Made by a program: the position numbers and the translations under genes. DNA of 62,355 nucleotides from Leptotrichia sp. oral taxon 879 str. F0557. Lineage in GTDB: Bacteria; Fusobacteriota; Fusobacteriia; Fusobacteriales; Leptotrichiaceae. The notes beneath the pieces are model-generated. The model worked only from the letters and a program-made list of their open reading frames with translations, searched no databases and was not told where the DNA came from. Position 1 is the stretch's first letter. Every line of letters starts with the position of its first letter. Positions 61,746 through 62,355 of the stretch are shown here, piece after piece. The DNA lies in contig NZ_KI271333.1 in the NCBI RefSeq assembly GCF_000469385.1, positions 1-62,355 of the forward strand. Direction: 5' to 3'.

Positions 61746-62153
61746 ATGGCTGAAAATGACAGTATAAAAACTAACTCTAATCTCGTGGAAGCATTAGGGT
61801 ATTATATAAAAAATAAAAGACTACAAAAAAATATAGGACTAAGAGAAATGGCAGAAATGCTAAAAATCAGTCCAGCTTATTTATCTAATCTGGAATCAGG
61901 CAAGCATAATATGACAAATCCTCTTCTACTTAAAAAAATTGCTAAAATATTAAAGATAGATCATCTGAAACTGTTTAAAATAATAGGATATACAGATAAG
62001 GATATGTCAGATTTGAAGAAGGAGCTTACTAATGAGATAATAGAGGAATTTTCAGATATAAATATCGGAGAAATAGTTAGGAATCTAATGGATATGAATT
62101 CAGAAAAAATAGAGCTGGTCAAGCAGTATATAGAACTGCTAAATAAAAAATAG
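61746..62153 (+). CDS. XRE-family helix-turn-helix regulator
   Basis: This 135-residue protein has a Cro/CI-type domain at about 12-70: ALGYYIKNKRLQKNIGLREM, AEMLKISPAYLSNLESGKHN, then LLLKKIAKIL. The helical tail (about 75-135) may dimerise. It lies behind the ula operon but has its own promoter with an overlapping palindrome, so autoregulation is likely, and ula control is possible but unproven. No UlaR-type DeoR regulator was seen in the window. Confidence 0.85.
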   Translation: MAENDSIKTNSNLVEALGYYIKNKRLQKNIGLREMAEMLKISPAYLSNLESGKHNMTNPLLLKKIAKILKIDHLKLFKIIGYTDKDMSDLKKELTNEIIEEFSDINIGEIVRNLMDMNSEKIELVKQYIELLNKK

Positions 62154-62174
62154 TTACCGCTTTTTGTAAAAATG

Positions 62175-62213
62175 AAGGGAGTTTCACATTTTAGGTGGTT
62201 GCTCCCTTTTTAT
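62175..62213 (+). terminator. Terminator after the XRE gene
   Basis: AAGGGAG pairs with CTCCCTT, with an inner CAC/GTG pairing, followed by five Ts. Confidence 0.75.
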
Positions 62214-62267
62214 ATGGAATTGATAAAAATAACTAATTTTTATCCTAATTTTTAAGCGAATTGACTA

Positions 62268-62355
62268 TATAGTAAAACTGCTTTAAAACTAAACCGACTA
62301 TTTTACTCAAACCCTAAATCAATATAATTTTTAGTAGTTTAATTTTAAATAGGTT
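62268..62355 (+). repeat. Dispersed repeat family 1, copy D (cut by the window end)
   Basis: It starts TATAGTAAAACTGCTTTAAA exactly like copy B. It lacks about ten bases in the first third (ACTAAACCGACT instead of ACAAAACTCAAAAGTTATGACT). It then matches TATTTTACTCAAACCCTAAA and the arm up to ATAGGTT, where the window ends. Confidence 0.72.

Noticed and set aside
1-62355. tRNA genes, rRNA genes and CRISPR arrays
   Set aside because: No cloverleaf with a GTTCGAATC-type T arm, no rRNA-like stretch and no regularly spaced direct repeats were seen on either strand.

Overview
The window is a strongly AT-rich (about 30% GC by eye) bacterial chromosome segment with short spacers, strong AGGAGG-type ribosome binding sites and mostly plus-strand genes. 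GmhB (heptose phosphate phosphatase), many lipoproteins and the general protein style point to a Gram-negative member of the Fusobacteriota. A mevalonate-pathway pair, an ascorbate PTS and large oligopeptide-transport clusters fit a host-associated fermenter of the Leptotrichia type. The genus is an inference from protein style, not from a database search. No rRNA, tRNA or CRISPR was recognised.

Layout. 1-1200 is a graveyard of two broken insertion sequences (IS630 and IS200 TnpA remnants). 1.2-6.3 kb: an SmtB-type metal sensor, thiol peroxidase, a lipoprotein HtrA protease, Ffh and small secreted proteins. 6.5-14.3 kb: mevalonate kinase and diphosphomevalonate decarboxylase, then a run with mutL, rlmH, two small uncharacterised genes and lysS. 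14.3-16 kb: a second small secreted paralogue, an ISLre2-like remnant and a secreted lysozyme-like protein. 16.3-27.2 kb: an Opp/Dpp system with two permeases, two ATPases and four tandem substrate-binding lipoproteins. 27.5-35.4 kb: gmhB, tlyA, a C-terminal processing protease, rsmI, a YlqF/RbgA GTPase and two overlapping glycolipid-type glycosyltransferases. 35.8-44.9 kb: a cupin and two polar amino-acid ABC operons. The first has an attenuator-like leader; the second also carries a dicarboxylate symporter and an ATP-grasp ligase. 45-47 kb: an LtrA-like protein and a membrane protein on the minus strand. 47.3-54.9 kb: manA, MTA/SAH nucleosidase, a SPOR protein, a DHH phosphoesterase and a TetR/PatB divergent pair. 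55-62.2 kb: msrA, an ascorbate utilisation operon (ulaG-A-B-C-D-E-F, with ulaA frameshifted) and an XRE regulator.

The most interesting locus is at 46900-47210. It looks like an undescribed type I toxin-antitoxin module: a promoter and terminator define a small RNA of about 68 nt, followed on the same strand by a short mRNA encoding a 22-residue hydrophobic peptide. The small RNA is complementary over about 24 base pairs to the mRNA leader just upstream of the Shine-Dalgarno sequence, and that Shine-Dalgarno sequence can itself be masked by a CACCCC stretch directly after the stop codon.

Two dispersed intergenic repeat families link otherwise unrelated places. Family 1 is about 105 bp, with five copies and TATA-flanked imperfect terminal inverted repeats. 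Family 2 is a terminator-like hairpin followed by a short conserved stem that shows a compensatory change, with two good copies and one diverged copy.

Boundaries of promoters, terminators and repeats were set by eye. Functions were assigned from recognised motifs and family resemblance, not from searches.
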